Part shown: positions 19,375 through 28,650 of the stretch, piece after piece
Numbering within the stretch: the first letter of the stretch is position 1
How the letters are laid out: each line of letters begins with the position of its first letter
NCBI RefSeq assembly: GCF_029318685.1
Contig: NZ_CP119677.1
Location: 1-64,000, forward strand
From: Ruminiclostridium papyrosolvens DSM 2782
GTDB taxonomy: Bacteria; Bacillota; Clostridia; Acetivibrionales; DSM-1351
Length of the DNA: 64,000 bases
Direction: 5' to 3'
Program-made: the position numbers and the translations under genes
The notes under the pieces: model-generated
The model's input: the letters and a program-made list of their open reading frames with translations, nothing else
Database searches by the model: none
Told to the model about the DNA's origin: nothing

Positions 19375-21045
19375 TTAGAATAGTCCTGTAATAACGCCGG
19401 TATCATCTATATCAATTCTCTCTGCTGCCGGTACTTTAGGTAATCCCGGCATAGTCATTATATCTCCGGTGAGTACTACTATAAATCCGGCTCCTGCGGA
19501 AATTCGAACCTCTTTCACAGTGACATCAAAATCCTCAGGTCTGCCAAGAAGTTGAGGATTATCAGACAAAGAATATTGGGTCTTAGCCATACAGATTGGA
19601 AGTCTGTCCAGACCCATTTCTTCTATTTTAGCAATAGCTTTTTCAGCAGCAGCATTATAAATAACATTTCTGCCACCATAAATCTTTGAAACTATCTGGT
19701 GTACCTTTTCCTTTATAGGGAGCTTTTCATCATATATAGGCGCAAAATTAGATACCGTAGAATCAGTAAGAGCAACAAGTTTTTCTGCCAACTCTATTCC
19801 GCCTTCTCCGCCCTTTAAAAATACATCTGAAAATGCAACCTCAACACCCATAGCACTGCACTTTTCCTGAACCAGCTTGATTTCAGCTTGGGTATCGGTG
19901 TCAAAATGATTAATTGCAACCATAACAGGTACACCGAACTGTTTCAGATTTTCTATATGCTTTTGTGCATTTGCAAAGCCTTTGGACAAAGCCTCCACAT
20001 TTTCTTCTTTAAGCTCTTCTTTTTTTACTCCCCCGTTATACTTAAGTGCCCTTATTGTAGCCACAAGTACAACTGCATCGGGTTTAAAGCCTGCAAATCT
20101 GCATTTGATATCAAAAAATTTCTCTGCGCCAAGGTCAGCGCCGAAGCCTGCCTCTGTAATAACGTAATCAGCCATTTTCAGAGCGAGTTTTGTAGCGGAA
20201 ATACTATTGCATCCGTGGGCAATATTTGCAAAAGGTCCACCGTGCATTAAAGCAGGAGTTCCTTCTAAGGTCTGAACCAAATTTGGCTTTATTGCATCTT
20301 TTAACAAAAGAGTCATTGCACCGTCAACCTTCAGGTCATGTGCAGTAACCGGTTTACCTTCGTAGGTGTAGCCAATAATAATACGTCCAAGTCTGTTTTT
20401 CAAGTCTGTAATATCAAGAGCAAGGCAGAGTATTGCCATTATTTCTGAGGCAACGGTGATGTTAAATCCATCTTCTCTGGGAACTCCGTTGATTCTTCCT
20501 CCAAGCCCCACAATTACATTTCTTAAAGCTCTGTCATTCATATCCATGCAACGCTTCCAAACAATTTGACGAGAATCTATATTAAGAGTATTTCCCTGCT
20601 GAAGATGATTGTCTATTGCAGCTGAAAGAAGATTATTTGCAGCAGTAATTGCATGCATGTCACCTGTAAAGTGAAGGTTAATGTCTTCCATAGGAACCAC
20701 CTGTGCATAGCCCCCTCCGGCAGCACCTCCTTTTATACCCATTACAGGGCCTAAAGAAGGTTCTCTTAAAGCTATGACTGCATTTTTTCCTATCTTTGCC
20801 ATAGCTTGTCCAAGACCTACAGTGGTGGTTGTTTTACCTTCTCCGGCGGGAGTTGGGTTTATAGCGGTAACAAGAACGAGCTTACCGTCCTTTTTATCCT
20901 TAACTTTATCCCACAGCTTATCTGATAACTTGGCTTTGTATTTTCCGTAGAATTCAAGCTCTTCGGCGTCAATACCAAGATTCTTTGCTATATCTGCAAT
21001 ATGCTGCATTTTACATCCCTGAGCAATTTGTATATCAGTTTGCAA
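19375..21045 (-). CDS. fhs: Formate--tetrahydrofolate ligase
   Basis: This enzyme makes 10-formyl-THF from formate, THF and ATP, feeding one-carbon metabolism and, in acetogens, the Wood-Ljungdahl methyl branch. The product is about 556 residues, full length for the family. The signatures are the P-loop [19 protein letters not shown] and [20 protein letters not shown], with [10 protein letters not shown] and a C-terminal end at [11 protein letters not shown] choose TTG 21045 as start because AAGGGGA lies just upstream and the earlier TTG at 21063 falls before that site. It is monocistronic; no folD or fchA is adjacent. Confidence 0.96.
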   Translation of the reverse strand: MQTDIQIAQGCKMQHIADIAKNLGIDAEELEFYGKYKAKLSDKLWDKVKDKKDGKLVLVTAINPTPAGEGKTTTTVGLGQAMAKIGKNAVIALREPSLGPVMGIKGGAAGGGYAQVVPMEDINLHFTGDMHAITAANNLLSAAIDNHLQQGNTLNIDSRQIVWKRCMDMNDRALRNVIVGLGGRINGVPREDGFNITVASEIMAILCLALDITDLKNRLGRIIIGYTYEGKPVTAHDLKVDGAMTLLLKDAIKPNLVQTLEGTPALMHGGPFANIAHGCNSISATKLALKMADYVITEAGFGADLGAEKFFDIKCRFAGFKPDAVVLVATIRALKYNGGVKKEELKEENVEALSKGFANAQKHIENLKQFGVPVMVAINHFDTDTQAEIKLVQEKCSAMGVEVAFSDVFLKGGEGGIELAEKLVALTDSTVSNFAPIYDEKLPIKEKVHQIVSKIYGGRNVIYNAAAEKAIAKIEEMGLDRLPICMAKTQYSLSDNPQLLGRPEDFDVTVKEVRISAGAGFIVVLTGDIMTMPGLPKVPAAERIDIDDTGVITGLF

Positions 21046-21310
21046 TATAATTTCCCCTTCCAAAAATATTTATTATTTAAAAAAACACCATTTCCGTATA
21101 TATAACAGGTCTAGAATAATTAACTTAAATACGAAAATATTATATAACTTAAATAGACTTGACACAATAGTTCACAAAACAAGGTTCAAAAATCATAGTA
21201 TAGAATATAGAGACTATTTAAAAGTATAATGGCTGAATTACTAAATTTATTATAGATTTAATAATTATTTATATATTTGGCATACTATAACTTGAAGGGG
21301 AAGAATAATT

Positions 21311-21553
21311 ATGAAGGAGATTGAAATAGGAAGCTTGGTTTACAGAAAATCTTATGAGAAAGATGTTCTTTTCAGGGTATGTGACATCAAAGACTGTGAA
21401 GGCCGAAAAATAATTATTCTTAAGGGCGTAGAAGTTCGGTTAATAGCTGATGCACAAGAGGATGATCTTGATATTTTAGAAGAAAACAATGAAGAACAAA
21501 AAAATGAAGAACTTGATGAACAAGAAACTCCATTTTCAAGGCACCCCCTATAG
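21311..21553 (+). pseudogene. yabG: N-terminal remnant of the sporulation protease YabG
   Basis: The 80-residue reading frame matches the start of YabG closely. IGSLVYRKSYEKDVLFRV and IIILKGVEVRLIADAQEDDL correspond to Bacillus IGDMVARKSYQMDVLFRI and IAILHGDEVRLIAD. YabG is normally about 280-290 residues; here the whole protease part is missing. The frame ends in an acidic tail at 21551-21553, and the veg promoters begin 23 bp later. The stop codon sits inside a small CCCTA-TAG-TAGGG hairpin. CATACTATA at 21281-21289 resembles a sigma-K -10 box. Order yabG-veg-sipL-ispE is conserved. It could still encode a small functional domain, so 'remnant' is an inference. Confidence 0.75.
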
Positions 21554-21575
21554 TAGGGCTACACACAAAAAATAC

Positions 21576-21604
21576 TTGACATAAGGGCAATACGCTTGTA
21601 TAAT
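21576..21604 (+). promoter_or_regulatory. veg promoter 1 (consensus sigma-A)
   Basis: TTGACA (21576-21581) and TATAAT (21599-21604) are both perfect hexamers, 17 bp apart. Confidence 0.92.
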
Positions 21605-21613
21605 AGATTATTT

Positions 21614-21642
21614 TTGACAAGCGACGAAATTTGTGCTATAAT
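21614..21642 (+). promoter_or_regulatory. veg promoter 2 (consensus sigma-A)
   Basis: TTGACA (21614-21619) and TATAAT (21637-21642) are again perfect with 17-bp spacing, 38 bp after the first promoter. The start codon of veg is 28 bp further on. Confidence 0.92.
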
Positions 21643-21669
21643 AAATTAAACTGATGATGAGGTGATACC

Positions 21670-21936
21670 ATGATTGACAAAGGAGAGCTTTTTCAGATAA
21701 AAAGAGATATCGAAGGCTGTATTGGTGAAAAGGTACAGCTCAGAGCCAATAAAGGACGTAAAAAATCTTTCATACGTGAAGGCGTCTTAGAAAATACTTA
21801 TCCAAGTATTTTCGTAGTTAAGTTTGAAAACGAGTATGATAATACCAGAAGAGTTTCATATAGCTATACAGATATATTGACAAAAGCTGTTGAATTAGTT
21901 GTATGTAAGGATGATAAAAAAATTCAGGTATGTTAG
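21670..21936 (+). CDS. veg: Veg protein (DUF1021)
   Basis: This 88-residue protein matches the Veg family along its length: IKRDIEGCIGEKVQLRANKGRKK and VLENTYPSIFVVKFE, then RRVSYSYTDILT. In B. subtilis Veg is abundant and promotes biofilm gene expression, and its promoter is one of the strongest known. Two consensus promoters lie directly upstream here as well, and GAGGTGAT precedes ATG 21670. It stands between the yabG remnant and the sipL-like gene, as in other spore formers, with its own terminator. Confidence 0.95.
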   Translation: MIDKGELFQIKRDIEGCIGEKVQLRANKGRKKSFIREGVLENTYPSIFVVKFENEYDNTRRVSYSYTDILTKAVELVVCKDDKKIQVC

Positions 21937-22006
21937 TCTTGTTTAAGATTTTTATTAATCATTAGGATTTATGTTATAAGCTTTCTGAGAAACTTAATAA
22001 TATAAC

Positions 22007-22050
22007 AAAACAAAAAGGGGACACAAATATTTGTGTCTCTTTTTTGTTTT
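22007..22050 (+). terminator. Terminator of veg
   Basis: AAAACAAAAAGGGGACACAA and its near-complement (22031-22050) form a long stem centred on 22028/22029 that ends in a T-rich tail. One G-T pair is present. Confidence 0.9.
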
Positions 22051-22203
22051 GTAGGTTATTGTAGACGAATAAAATATAATTAAAAGTATTTTTGAGGAAT
22101 AATACCATTACATGGAAAATATATATTACATAGTACATAGTTGTTTGTTTTCATATTTTAGATTGTGATATGCAATATTTAAGGATAAGGGGAGGTTGGA
22201 AAA

Positions 22204-23772
22204 ATGTCTCTGGAGTTGTTAAAGCAGGCATTTAGAGTAAACAATTTATTAGGTGAGGATACAATAGATAATGTTATTGAAAACGATATAATTGTTCCGG
22301 ATGTTAAACCGGATATTGCCAAGATACTTCTTCTGGATGGAGATGTATTTGTTACCGGGTGTGATACAGGTACTGACAGAGCTGTGGTTTCAGGCTGCCT
22401 GTTAGTTAAGATTCTGTATATTTCAGCAGATGAAAATAGAAGTGTTAAAAGTATTATCACAAATATCCCATTTTCTTATACCATGGATATACCGGGAGTA
22501 AGAAGCGGTGTTAAAAGCAGAGCAAAGGGCACAATTGAGCATATAGATTACACCCTCCTTAATGAAAGAAAAGTAAATATAAAAGCTATCTTATCAATAA
22601 ATTGCAGGGTACTTGATGAAATTGATAGGGAAATAGCCTCAGGGGTAACGGGTGTAGAAGATATTCAGGTATTGAAAAATGATATTGATATTAATACTTA
22701 TCTAGGCAGTAATAAGGTCAACTTTATTATAAAGGAAGATATGGAGCTTCCTTCTACAAAGCCTACCATCGGGGAAATTCTGAGAAATGATTTAAAGTTG
22801 TCCGGTAAAGATTTTAAAATAGCTGACGGTAATGTAGTAGTGAAAGGTGATATAAATATTGCTACCTTGTACATAGCCGATGATGAAACCAGAAGTATGC
22901 AATACATGGAAAATGAGCTGTCATTTACACAATTTATTGAACTTGAGGGTGTCAGGGAAGATACTGATGTAAATGTGGATTTTGATTTAATTGATTACAA
23001 GGTTGAACCTTTTGAGGATAGTGACGGAGAGAGCAGGAATCTAAGAGCTGAGGCTACAATTAACATCTACGTAACGGGTTTGTACAAGAAATCATTTGAA
23101 GTACTGACAGATGCCTATAGCCCTAAAACGAGGATTATCCTTGAAAAACAACAGTTCTCTATAGACGAGACTGTTTCAGATAACAGAAGTCAGCTTATAG
23201 TCAAGGATACATTAAATTTTGAAGATTTTAATCCTGATGTAAGGGAAATTTTTAATGTATTGAGCAAGTGCAACGTTTCTGACACGCAAATAGAGGATGA
23301 AAAACTGACTGTGGAAGGCTCTGTGTTAAATAACGTAATTTACCTGTCCAGTGATGAGGAACAGCCTGTATTCTGTTACAGTAAAGAGATTCCGTTTAAA
23401 CATGTTGTTGATATTAAAGGTTTGGCAAGTGATATGAAGGTAGATACAAGTGTTGAAATGGAGCATTGTAATTATAGTATGCTGTCAACAGACCAGATAG
23501 AGGTTCGTTGTGCAATAGGTGTAAATGCCAGAGTTGAAACCATAAAGGTTATACCTGTTATTAACAAGGCAACTGAAGGCACTCTTGATGAGGCAAAAAT
23601 TATTTCTATGCCCAGTGTAGTAATATATATTGTGCAACCCGGTGATAGTTTGTGGAAAATTGCTAAGAAATATTCGACTACTGTGGATAATCTTCTAATG
23701 GTTAATAATTTAAATGAAAAGGATATTTTAATGCCCGGACAGCAGTTGCTTATTTTAAAAAGAGCCATTTAA
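22204..23772 (+). CDS. sipL: SPOCS-LysM spore coat/cortex protein, SipL-like
   Basis: The 522-residue protein has repeated SPOCS (DUF3794) units (about residues 25-150, 160-290 and 320-440). A single C-terminal LysM follows, at about 473-518 (YIVQPGDSLWKIAKKYS). That architecture and length match SipL of Clostridioides difficile, which binds SpoIVA through LysM and anchors the coat to the forespore. C. difficile sipL also lies beside yabG and close to ispE. GGGGAGG precedes ATG 22204. TCATATT at 22151-22157 with a degenerate octamer 14 bp later is a possible sigma-E promoter. Function is inferred from architecture and synteny. Confidence 0.85.
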   Translation: MSLELLKQAFRVNNLLGEDTIDNVIENDIIVPDVKPDIAKILLLDGDVFVTGCDTGTDRAVVSGCLLVKILYISADENRSVKSIITNIPFSYTMDIPGVRSGVKSRAKGTIEHIDYTLLNERKVNIKAILSINCRVLDEIDREIASGVTGVEDIQVLKNDIDINTYLGSNKVNFIIKEDMELPSTKPTIGEILRNDLKLSGKDFKIADGNVVVKGDINIATLYIADDETRSMQYMENELSFTQFIELEGVREDTDVNVDFDLIDYKVEPFEDSDGESRNLRAEATINIYVTGLYKKSFEVLTDAYSPKTRIILEKQQFSIDETVSDNRSQLIVKDTLNFEDFNPDVREIFNVLSKCNVSDTQIEDEKLTVEGSVLNNVIYLSSDEEQPVFCYSKEIPFKHVVDIKGLASDMKVDTSVEMEHCNYSMLSTDQIEVRCAIGVNARVETIKVIPVINKATEGTLDEAKIISMPSVVIYIVQPGDSLWKIAKKYSTTVDNLLMVNNLNEKDILMPGQQLLILKRAI

Positions 23773-23794
23773 ATACAATTATATCCAAAGGTAC

Positions 23795-23831
23795 AAAAAA
23801 GGTTTTTGAGACTTACCTCAAGAACCTTTTT
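23795..23831 (+). terminator. Terminator of the sipL-like gene
   Basis: AAAAGGTTTTTGAG and CTCAAGAACCTTTT pair with one mismatch around ACTTAC and are followed by T residues. Confidence 0.88.
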
Positions 23832-23974
23832 ATTTTACACTGTTATATAAAATGTATTTATTTTTAATAATTTGACTGACAAAAATTCTCTAAGGCTTGT
23901 TGTGATTGAATTTATTGATATAAAGATGTATTTTGTATATAATGTACTTAAATAAAAAGCAAAGGATATGTATA

Positions 23975-24826
23975 ATGATCACATTAAATGCACATGCAAA
24001 GATAAATTTATCTCTGGATGTACTCAATAAGAGGGACGACGGTTATCATAACCTTAAAATGATTATGCAGACCCTACAATTGCATGATATCATAACTATT
24101 CAGGAAATAAAATCGGGTATTGAGATAGAATGTGATGCGCCTTATGTACCTAGTAACAATTCAAACATTGCCTATAAAGCCGCTGAGATACTGATTCAAA
24201 AATTTGGACTTAATGCAGGGGTAAGAATAAAAATAGAAAAAATAATTCCTGTGGCTGCCGGACTGGCAGGAGGAAGTTCTGATGCTGCAGCTGTTTTAAA
24301 GGGTATGAATAATCTCTTTGACCTTGGGATGAATCAACAGCAGCTTATGGATATAGGTAAAACAATAGGCGCAGATGTTCCGTACTGTATAGTTGGAGGG
24401 ACTGCGCTGGCTGAAGGTATAGGAGAGATAATCACACCATTGCCAAAAATGGATGCTATCCCGGTTATTTTGATAAAACCAAGGTTTGGTGTGTCCACAG
24501 CGTCAGTATTTAAAAGTCTCCAAATTGATAAAATCACCGACAGACCAAAAACAGATTTACTTATAGAAGCACTTAAGAATAAAGATACAAATTTTATAGG
24601 CAAAAATTTATGTAATGTTCTTGAAAGTGTTACTGTGGAGAGATATCCTCTGATAAATAAAATCAAGAGGGATTTAATGTCTAAAGAGTCAATGGGAAGT
24701 ATTATGAGCGGAAGCGGTCCGACTGTTTTCGGTTTATTTGAAGATGATGGCATCGCCAAAAAGGCTTACGATAAAATTAATAAAAACAGAGTTGACTGTA
24801 TTTTGACATATATTACGAATGATTAA
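23975..24826 (+). CDS. ispE: 4-diphosphocytidyl-2-C-methyl-D-erythritol kinase
   Basis: IspE phosphorylates CDP-ME in the MEP (non-mevalonate) isoprenoid pathway. From ATG 23975 the product is 283 residues. It shows the GHMP-kinase opening AHAKINLSLDVL (catalytic lysine region) and the ATP loop PVAAGLAGGSSDAAA. The C-terminal motif is GSIMSGSGPTVFGLF. An in-frame ATG 42 bp upstream has no ribosome site, whereas AAAGGAT precedes 23975. It follows the sipL-like gene and is 17 bp before the GntR gene, so the latter two are likely co-transcribed. Confidence 0.95.
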   Translation: MITLNAHAKINLSLDVLNKRDDGYHNLKMIMQTLQLHDIITIQEIKSGIEIECDAPYVPSNNSNIAYKAAEILIQKFGLNAGVRIKIEKIIPVAAGLAGGSSDAAAVLKGMNNLFDLGMNQQQLMDIGKTIGADVPYCIVGGTALAEGIGEIITPLPKMDAIPVILIKPRFGVSTASVFKSLQIDKITDRPKTDLLIEALKNKDTNFIGKNLCNVLESVTVERYPLINKIKRDLMSKESMGSIMSGSGPTVFGLFEDDGIAKKAYDKINKNRVDCILTYITND

Positions 24827-24843
24827 AGGGAGGATCATAAATA

Positions 24844-25530
24844 ATGGCTAGTAAATTATCTAAGATTAATTTAAATGATTATAAACCATTGAGAGAGGTT
24901 ATTTTTAATTCATTGAGAGAGGCTATTATAATAGGTGAATTACGTCCGGGAGAGAGACTTATGGAGGTTCAGCTGGCAGAAAAAATGGGCGTCAGCAGAA
25001 CACCTGTCAGAGAGGCCATAAGAAAGCTTGAACTCGAAGGACTTGTGGATATGATTCCAAGAAAGGGCGCTCATGTTGCTGAGCTCTCTATTAAGGATAT
25101 AATGGACGTTCTTGAGGTAAGAGCATCCTTGGATGGTTTGGCTACTTCTCTGGCAGCCGAGAGAATTACAGACGACGAGTTAAAGGAATTAAAGCATATA
25201 AACGGACAATTTGCTTCCTACATCGAAAAAGAAAATCTCAACGGCTCTATAAAAAAAGATGTAGAGTTTCATGACATTATATATAAAGCATCCCGAAATG
25301 ATAAGCTGATATCAATAATAAACAATTTAAGGGAGCAGGTTCAAAGGTTCAGAGTTATATACCTTAAAGAGTATAACAATTCCAAAAATCTTATAAAAGA
25401 ACATAATGAAATATATGAGGCTGTCAGCTCCAGGTCAATGGAAAATGCAAGAAATATAGCGAAAACTCACATAATGAATCAGGAATCTACAATTCTTTCT
25501 ACTTTGAAGATGCAAAAAGGTAATAGTTAA
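24844..25530 (+). CDS. GntR-family transcriptional regulator with FCD domain
   Basis: The protein is 228 residues. The N-terminal winged helix-turn-helix includes LAEKMGVSRTPVREAIRKLE (about 40-60). The C-terminal helical FCD ligand domain (about 85-215) has the EVRASLDGLA start and metal-site histidines such as FHDIIY and KTHI. FadR-subfamily regulators respond to small organic acids or sugars; the effector is unknown here. AGGGAGG lies 8 bp before ATG 24844. The spacing suggests an operon with ispE, an arrangement that need not reflect its targets. Confidence 0.9.
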   Translation: MASKLSKINLNDYKPLREVIFNSLREAIIIGELRPGERLMEVQLAEKMGVSRTPVREAIRKLELEGLVDMIPRKGAHVAELSIKDIMDVLEVRASLDGLATSLAAERITDDELKELKHINGQFASYIEKENLNGSIKKDVEFHDIIYKASRNDKLISIINNLREQVQRFRVIYLKEYNNSKNLIKEHNEIYEAVSSRSMENARNIAKTHIMNQESTILSTLKMQKGNS

Positions 25531-25619
25531 TTATTAGTTAATGAGGTTACCAGACATTTTAATATTTTTTGTATATAATAAAGAGTAAGGGTTGATTAAT
25601 TTACAAAGAGGAAAAAAAC

Positions 25620-27221
25620 ATGTGGTTCAATGAATTTTTATCGAAATACAAATCAGGTATATCTCATGAGTTTCTATTTTACTTCAATGTAAAAGATACC
25701 ATGGATAATACGAGGAATTTTTTTAGATATATAGATGATGAATTTATCAAACAGAGGAATTTTGGGATTGTAGCTTTTTACGATATTTCCAGAGGACTTA
25801 CTTTTTTGGCTCCTGAAATGGAAAGAGAATTTAATAAAATAACTGGCAATGGGGCAACGAAACTATTTTTTTCAACGCCCTCTAAAATTTTTCCATTTAT
25901 TGATATAGTATTAAAAAGTACAAAGATGGCTTTGTTTATAGACCATGCGGAGAAAATAGTACCGTCCGGTGATATCGGGAGCATGACTTTAGAAGAAAGA
26001 ATGGCGCTTATTTGGATGTCGGAATGGTCGGTTAATTCTAAAATTTCTTCAGTTGGAAGTACTATTTTTATGCTGGCGGACAACCTTGTTGACATAAGCC
26101 GCGAGTTTTTGAAATCCTCTTACAGGATAGAGCCTATTCTTGTGGAACTTCCCGGAGAAGAGGAAAGAAAAAGCTACATTGAATTTTTACTTAATGACAA
26201 AACTACTACATCTGAAATTTCTATTGATGAGTTTGCAAAGCTTTCCTCAGGTCTGAACAGGAAAAGTATAAAAGATATAAAGTTAAAGGCTGAAGCAGAG
26301 GGTGTACCTATCAGCTTTGATTTTATTAAAGAGAAAAAGCATGAGGTCTTAAAAAAGGAATACGGAGACGTTCTGGATTTTATATATCCGGAGATAGCTT
26401 TTGAAGACATTGGCGGAATGGAAGCTGCTAAAAGTTATCTTACAAAAAATATTATTGAGCCTGTCAGAAGAGGCGATTCCAGAAGAGTTCCAATGGGAAT
26501 TCTTCTTTGTGGCCCCTCCGGAACAGGAAAAACCTTATTGGTGGAAGCCTTGGCGAAATCAAGCGGATTTAATTGTGTAAAGATTGATATGTCAAGGATT
26601 TTGGGTCAGTATGTGGGAGAGAGTGAAAAGAATTTCAAAAAATGTTTGTTGGGGGCTAAGTCACAAGAGCCTGTTATAGTTTTTGTAGATGAAATAGATA
26701 CTGCCTTCAGAAGAGGAGAGTCCGGAGACAGCGGAGTGAGCAGGAATATTTTCAGTGAATTTTTACAATTCACCAGTAATACAAATAATAGGGGAAGAAT
26801 TATTTTTATTGCTGCAACAAACAGACCTGACTTACTTGATGCTGCTTTAAAAAGAGCCGGAAGGTTTGATAAAAAGATACCTGTACTACTGCCGGAAAAA
26901 GAGGAACGTGCTGAGATTTTCAGAATAATCATTAAAAAATACGGGTTTAATACTGACATTCAGGACTTTATTCCATATTCCGAATTGGCAGAAAGTTATA
27001 CGGGAGCAGAAATAGATACAGTTGTCAGGAAAGCATATGAACTTGCTTGTAACAAGACAGAGGAGCTTCCTGCAATTACAGATGATATCCTTAAAGAGGC
27101 TCTTAAAAAGTGCAGGCCAAGTACACAGGAGATAGAATTTATGACAGAGCTTGCTATTGCAGAATGTGATGATATTGATTTACTGCCTGAAAAATATTGG
27201 GCAAGGTTTGATAAGCCATAA
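25620..27221 (+). CDS. Classical AAA+ ATPase with degenerate N-terminal AAA-like domain
   Basis: The 533-residue protein has an active C-terminal AAA+ module of the FtsH/Cdc48/Vps4 class. The AAA core opens near 265 (FEDIGGMEAAKSYL). Walker A is GPSGTGKT (about 298-305), Walker B is VIVFVDEIDTAF (about 350-360), and the second region of homology is IFIAATNRPDLLDAALKRAGRFDK (about 395-418). Residues 1-230 look like a second, broken AAA domain: MALFIDHAEKIVP resembles Walker B and TIFMLADN resembles sensor 1, but no P-loop is present. Ycf46-type proteins share this plan. No protease or transmembrane part is attached. pspA follows 150 bp later. A remodelling partner for PspA is an inference from context. 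Confidence 0.85.
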   Translation: MWFNEFLSKYKSGISHEFLFYFNVKDTMDNTRNFFRYIDDEFIKQRNFGIVAFYDISRGLTFLAPEMEREFNKITGNGATKLFFSTPSKIFPFIDIVLKSTKMALFIDHAEKIVPSGDIGSMTLEERMALIWMSEWSVNSKISSVGSTIFMLADNLVDISREFLKSSYRIEPILVELPGEEERKSYIEFLLNDKTTTSEISIDEFAKLSSGLNRKSIKDIKLKAEAEGVPISFDFIKEKKHEVLKKEYGDVLDFIYPEIAFEDIGGMEAAKSYLTKNIIEPVRRGDSRRVPMGILLCGPSGTGKTLLVEALAKSSGFNCVKIDMSRILGQYVGESEKNFKKCLLGAKSQEPVIVFVDEIDTAFRRGESGDSGVSRNIFSEFLQFTSNTNNRGRIIFIAATNRPDLLDAALKRAGRFDKKIPVLLPEKEERAEIFRIIIKKYGFNTDIQDFIPYSELAESYTGAEIDTVVRKAYELACNKTEELPAITDDILKEALKKCRPSTQEIEFMTELAIAECDDIDLLPEKYWARFDKP

Positions 27222-27371
27222 GGAGTCAATAATATATGGTATTTTTAGAAATAATTATTTACATTACTGTGTTTTTATTATAAATTTAAAGTATCTTATA
27301 TATGAATCATAAATTTTATTTATAATATTGTAAAAAATAGTGTTTATATACTTTTAAGGAGGAATAGAATA

Positions 27372-28103
27372 ATGGGTTTATTTAGTAGACTGGGACAAAT
27401 GTTTAGAGGATTTTTCGGATTATTTGTTGGAAATCTGGAGGAAAGAAATCCTGATGCATTGTTCGAAGATATAAAAAACCAGATAGATAAAGCAAGACGT
27501 CAGGCAGAGCAACAAATTATTGAAATACAAACAAGTGCTGAAATGATTAAAATTGAGATGAAAACAGCTGAAAAAAATCTTAATGCCATAAAAGCAAGGG
27601 TTGAGTCTGCACAGAGGGTTGGAGACAAGGAGCTTTTGGTTGAACTTTTAGTTCAGGAAGAAGAATATCAGACTGTATATGAGACTCATAAAGCAACTTA
27701 TGAAAATGCCATGACACAGGTTCAAAAGATACGCGAAGACTACAAGATTTTTGAGTCTGAGATGAATGCGAAACTTAATGAGCTTAAAACTCTTAAATCA
27801 CAGGCAAAAATGGCTAATCTGCGCGAAAATATTAACTCTGTAAATGCACAATACACTTCAAAGAATAGCAGGGTAGGAAGTGTTAATGACAGCCTTGACA
27901 GGGCACGTGATATAGTTAACAAAAAAACTGCCAGAGCAAATGCGGTGGAATCACTTAATCAGGATAATATTGATATGAAACTTAAAAAGTTGGATATGAA
28001 TTCTGCAAGAGACAGGGCTAAAGCAAGAGCGGAAGCACTCCTTGGTGGGGATAACGGCGGTTTTGAGGTAAAAGAGAAAACAGACAACAAGATGTCAAAC
28101 TAA
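27372..28103 (+). CDS. pspA: PspA/IM30 family membrane-remodelling protein
   Basis: The 243-residue protein begins with the amphipathic helix MGLFSRLGQMFRGFFG. It continues as a long, almost purely helical coiled coil (NPDALFEDIKNQIDKARRQ, then AEKNLNAIKARVESA). This is the PspA/Vipp1 pattern, now recognised as the bacterial branch of ESCRT-III. Such proteins polymerise on stressed membranes. The C-terminus ends in a short charged tail. AAGGAGG precedes ATG 27372. Its neighbours are an AAA+ ATPase upstream and, after a GNAT gene, a membrane coiled-coil protein. No pspC or pspF is visible. Confidence 0.9.
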   Translation: MGLFSRLGQMFRGFFGLFVGNLEERNPDALFEDIKNQIDKARRQAEQQIIEIQTSAEMIKIEMKTAEKNLNAIKARVESAQRVGDKELLVELLVQEEEYQTVYETHKATYENAMTQVQKIREDYKIFESEMNAKLNELKTLKSQAKMANLRENINSVNAQYTSKNSRVGSVNDSLDRARDIVNKKTARANAVESLNQDNIDMKLKKLDMNSARDRAKARAEALLGGDNGGFEVKEKTDNKMSN

Positions 28104-28126
28104 ATTATGTATAAGGATATTACAAA

Positions 28127-28621
28127 ATGGATACACATATTAGAGAAGCAATTGAAGCGGATTTACCCAAAATAACGGATATTTACAATTGGGCGGTTGA
28201 AAACACAACTGCCTCATTTGATATAAACCCGCAAACCATAGAGCAACGAGCTGTATGGTTTTCCCATTATAAGGGCAGTCGTTTTCCTTTAATTGTATTC
28301 GTTAAAAATGAAGAGGTTGCAGGTTATGCCTGCCTATCTCAGTTCAGGGCAAAGGAAGGCTATAGAAATACATGTGAGATGTCAGTGTACGTCCATCCTG
28401 AGTATCAAAAAATGGGGATAGGCAAGAAGCTTATGGATTACGTAATAGCACTTGGGAGAGAAGCGGGGTACCATGTTATTATTTCATGTATTACTACCGA
28501 TAATATAGTAAGCATTAAAATGCATGAGGATGCAGGGTTTAAACTTTGCGGTGAATTGAAGGAGGTCGGGTATAAATTCGGAAGATACCTTGATTGCCTG
28601 TTTTACCAGCTTTCTCTATAG
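28127..28621 (+). CDS. GNAT acetyltransferase, phosphinothricin-acetyltransferase-like
   Basis: This 164-residue GNAT enzyme resembles Pat/YwnH proteins over its length: IREAIEADLPKITDIYNWAV, SVYVHPEYQKMGIGKKLMD (acetyl-CoA pyrophosphate loop Q/R-x-x-G-x-G/A as QKMGIG) and NIVSIKMHEDAGFKLCGEL. Relatives acetylate phosphinothricin, methionine sulfone or related amino-acid analogues. It starts 24 bp after pspA and ends 30 bp before a membrane coiled-coil gene, so it appears to sit inside the same transcription unit. Whether it serves the PspA system or is a passenger is unclear. Confidence 0.88.
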   Translation: MDTHIREAIEADLPKITDIYNWAVENTTASFDINPQTIEQRAVWFSHYKGSRFPLIVFVKNEEVAGYACLSQFRAKEGYRNTCEMSVYVHPEYQKMGIGKKLMDYVIALGREAGYHVIISCITTDNIVSIKMHEDAGFKLCGELKEVGYKFGRYLDCLFYQLSL

Positions 28622-28650
28622 GATTGAATTTTATGTAAGCAGAGGGAATT

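Noticed and set aside
28127-28621. The GNAT gene as an antibiotic-resistance determinant
   Set aside because: Pat/YwnH-like acetyltransferases are common housekeeping genes and no mobile element or resistance context is present.
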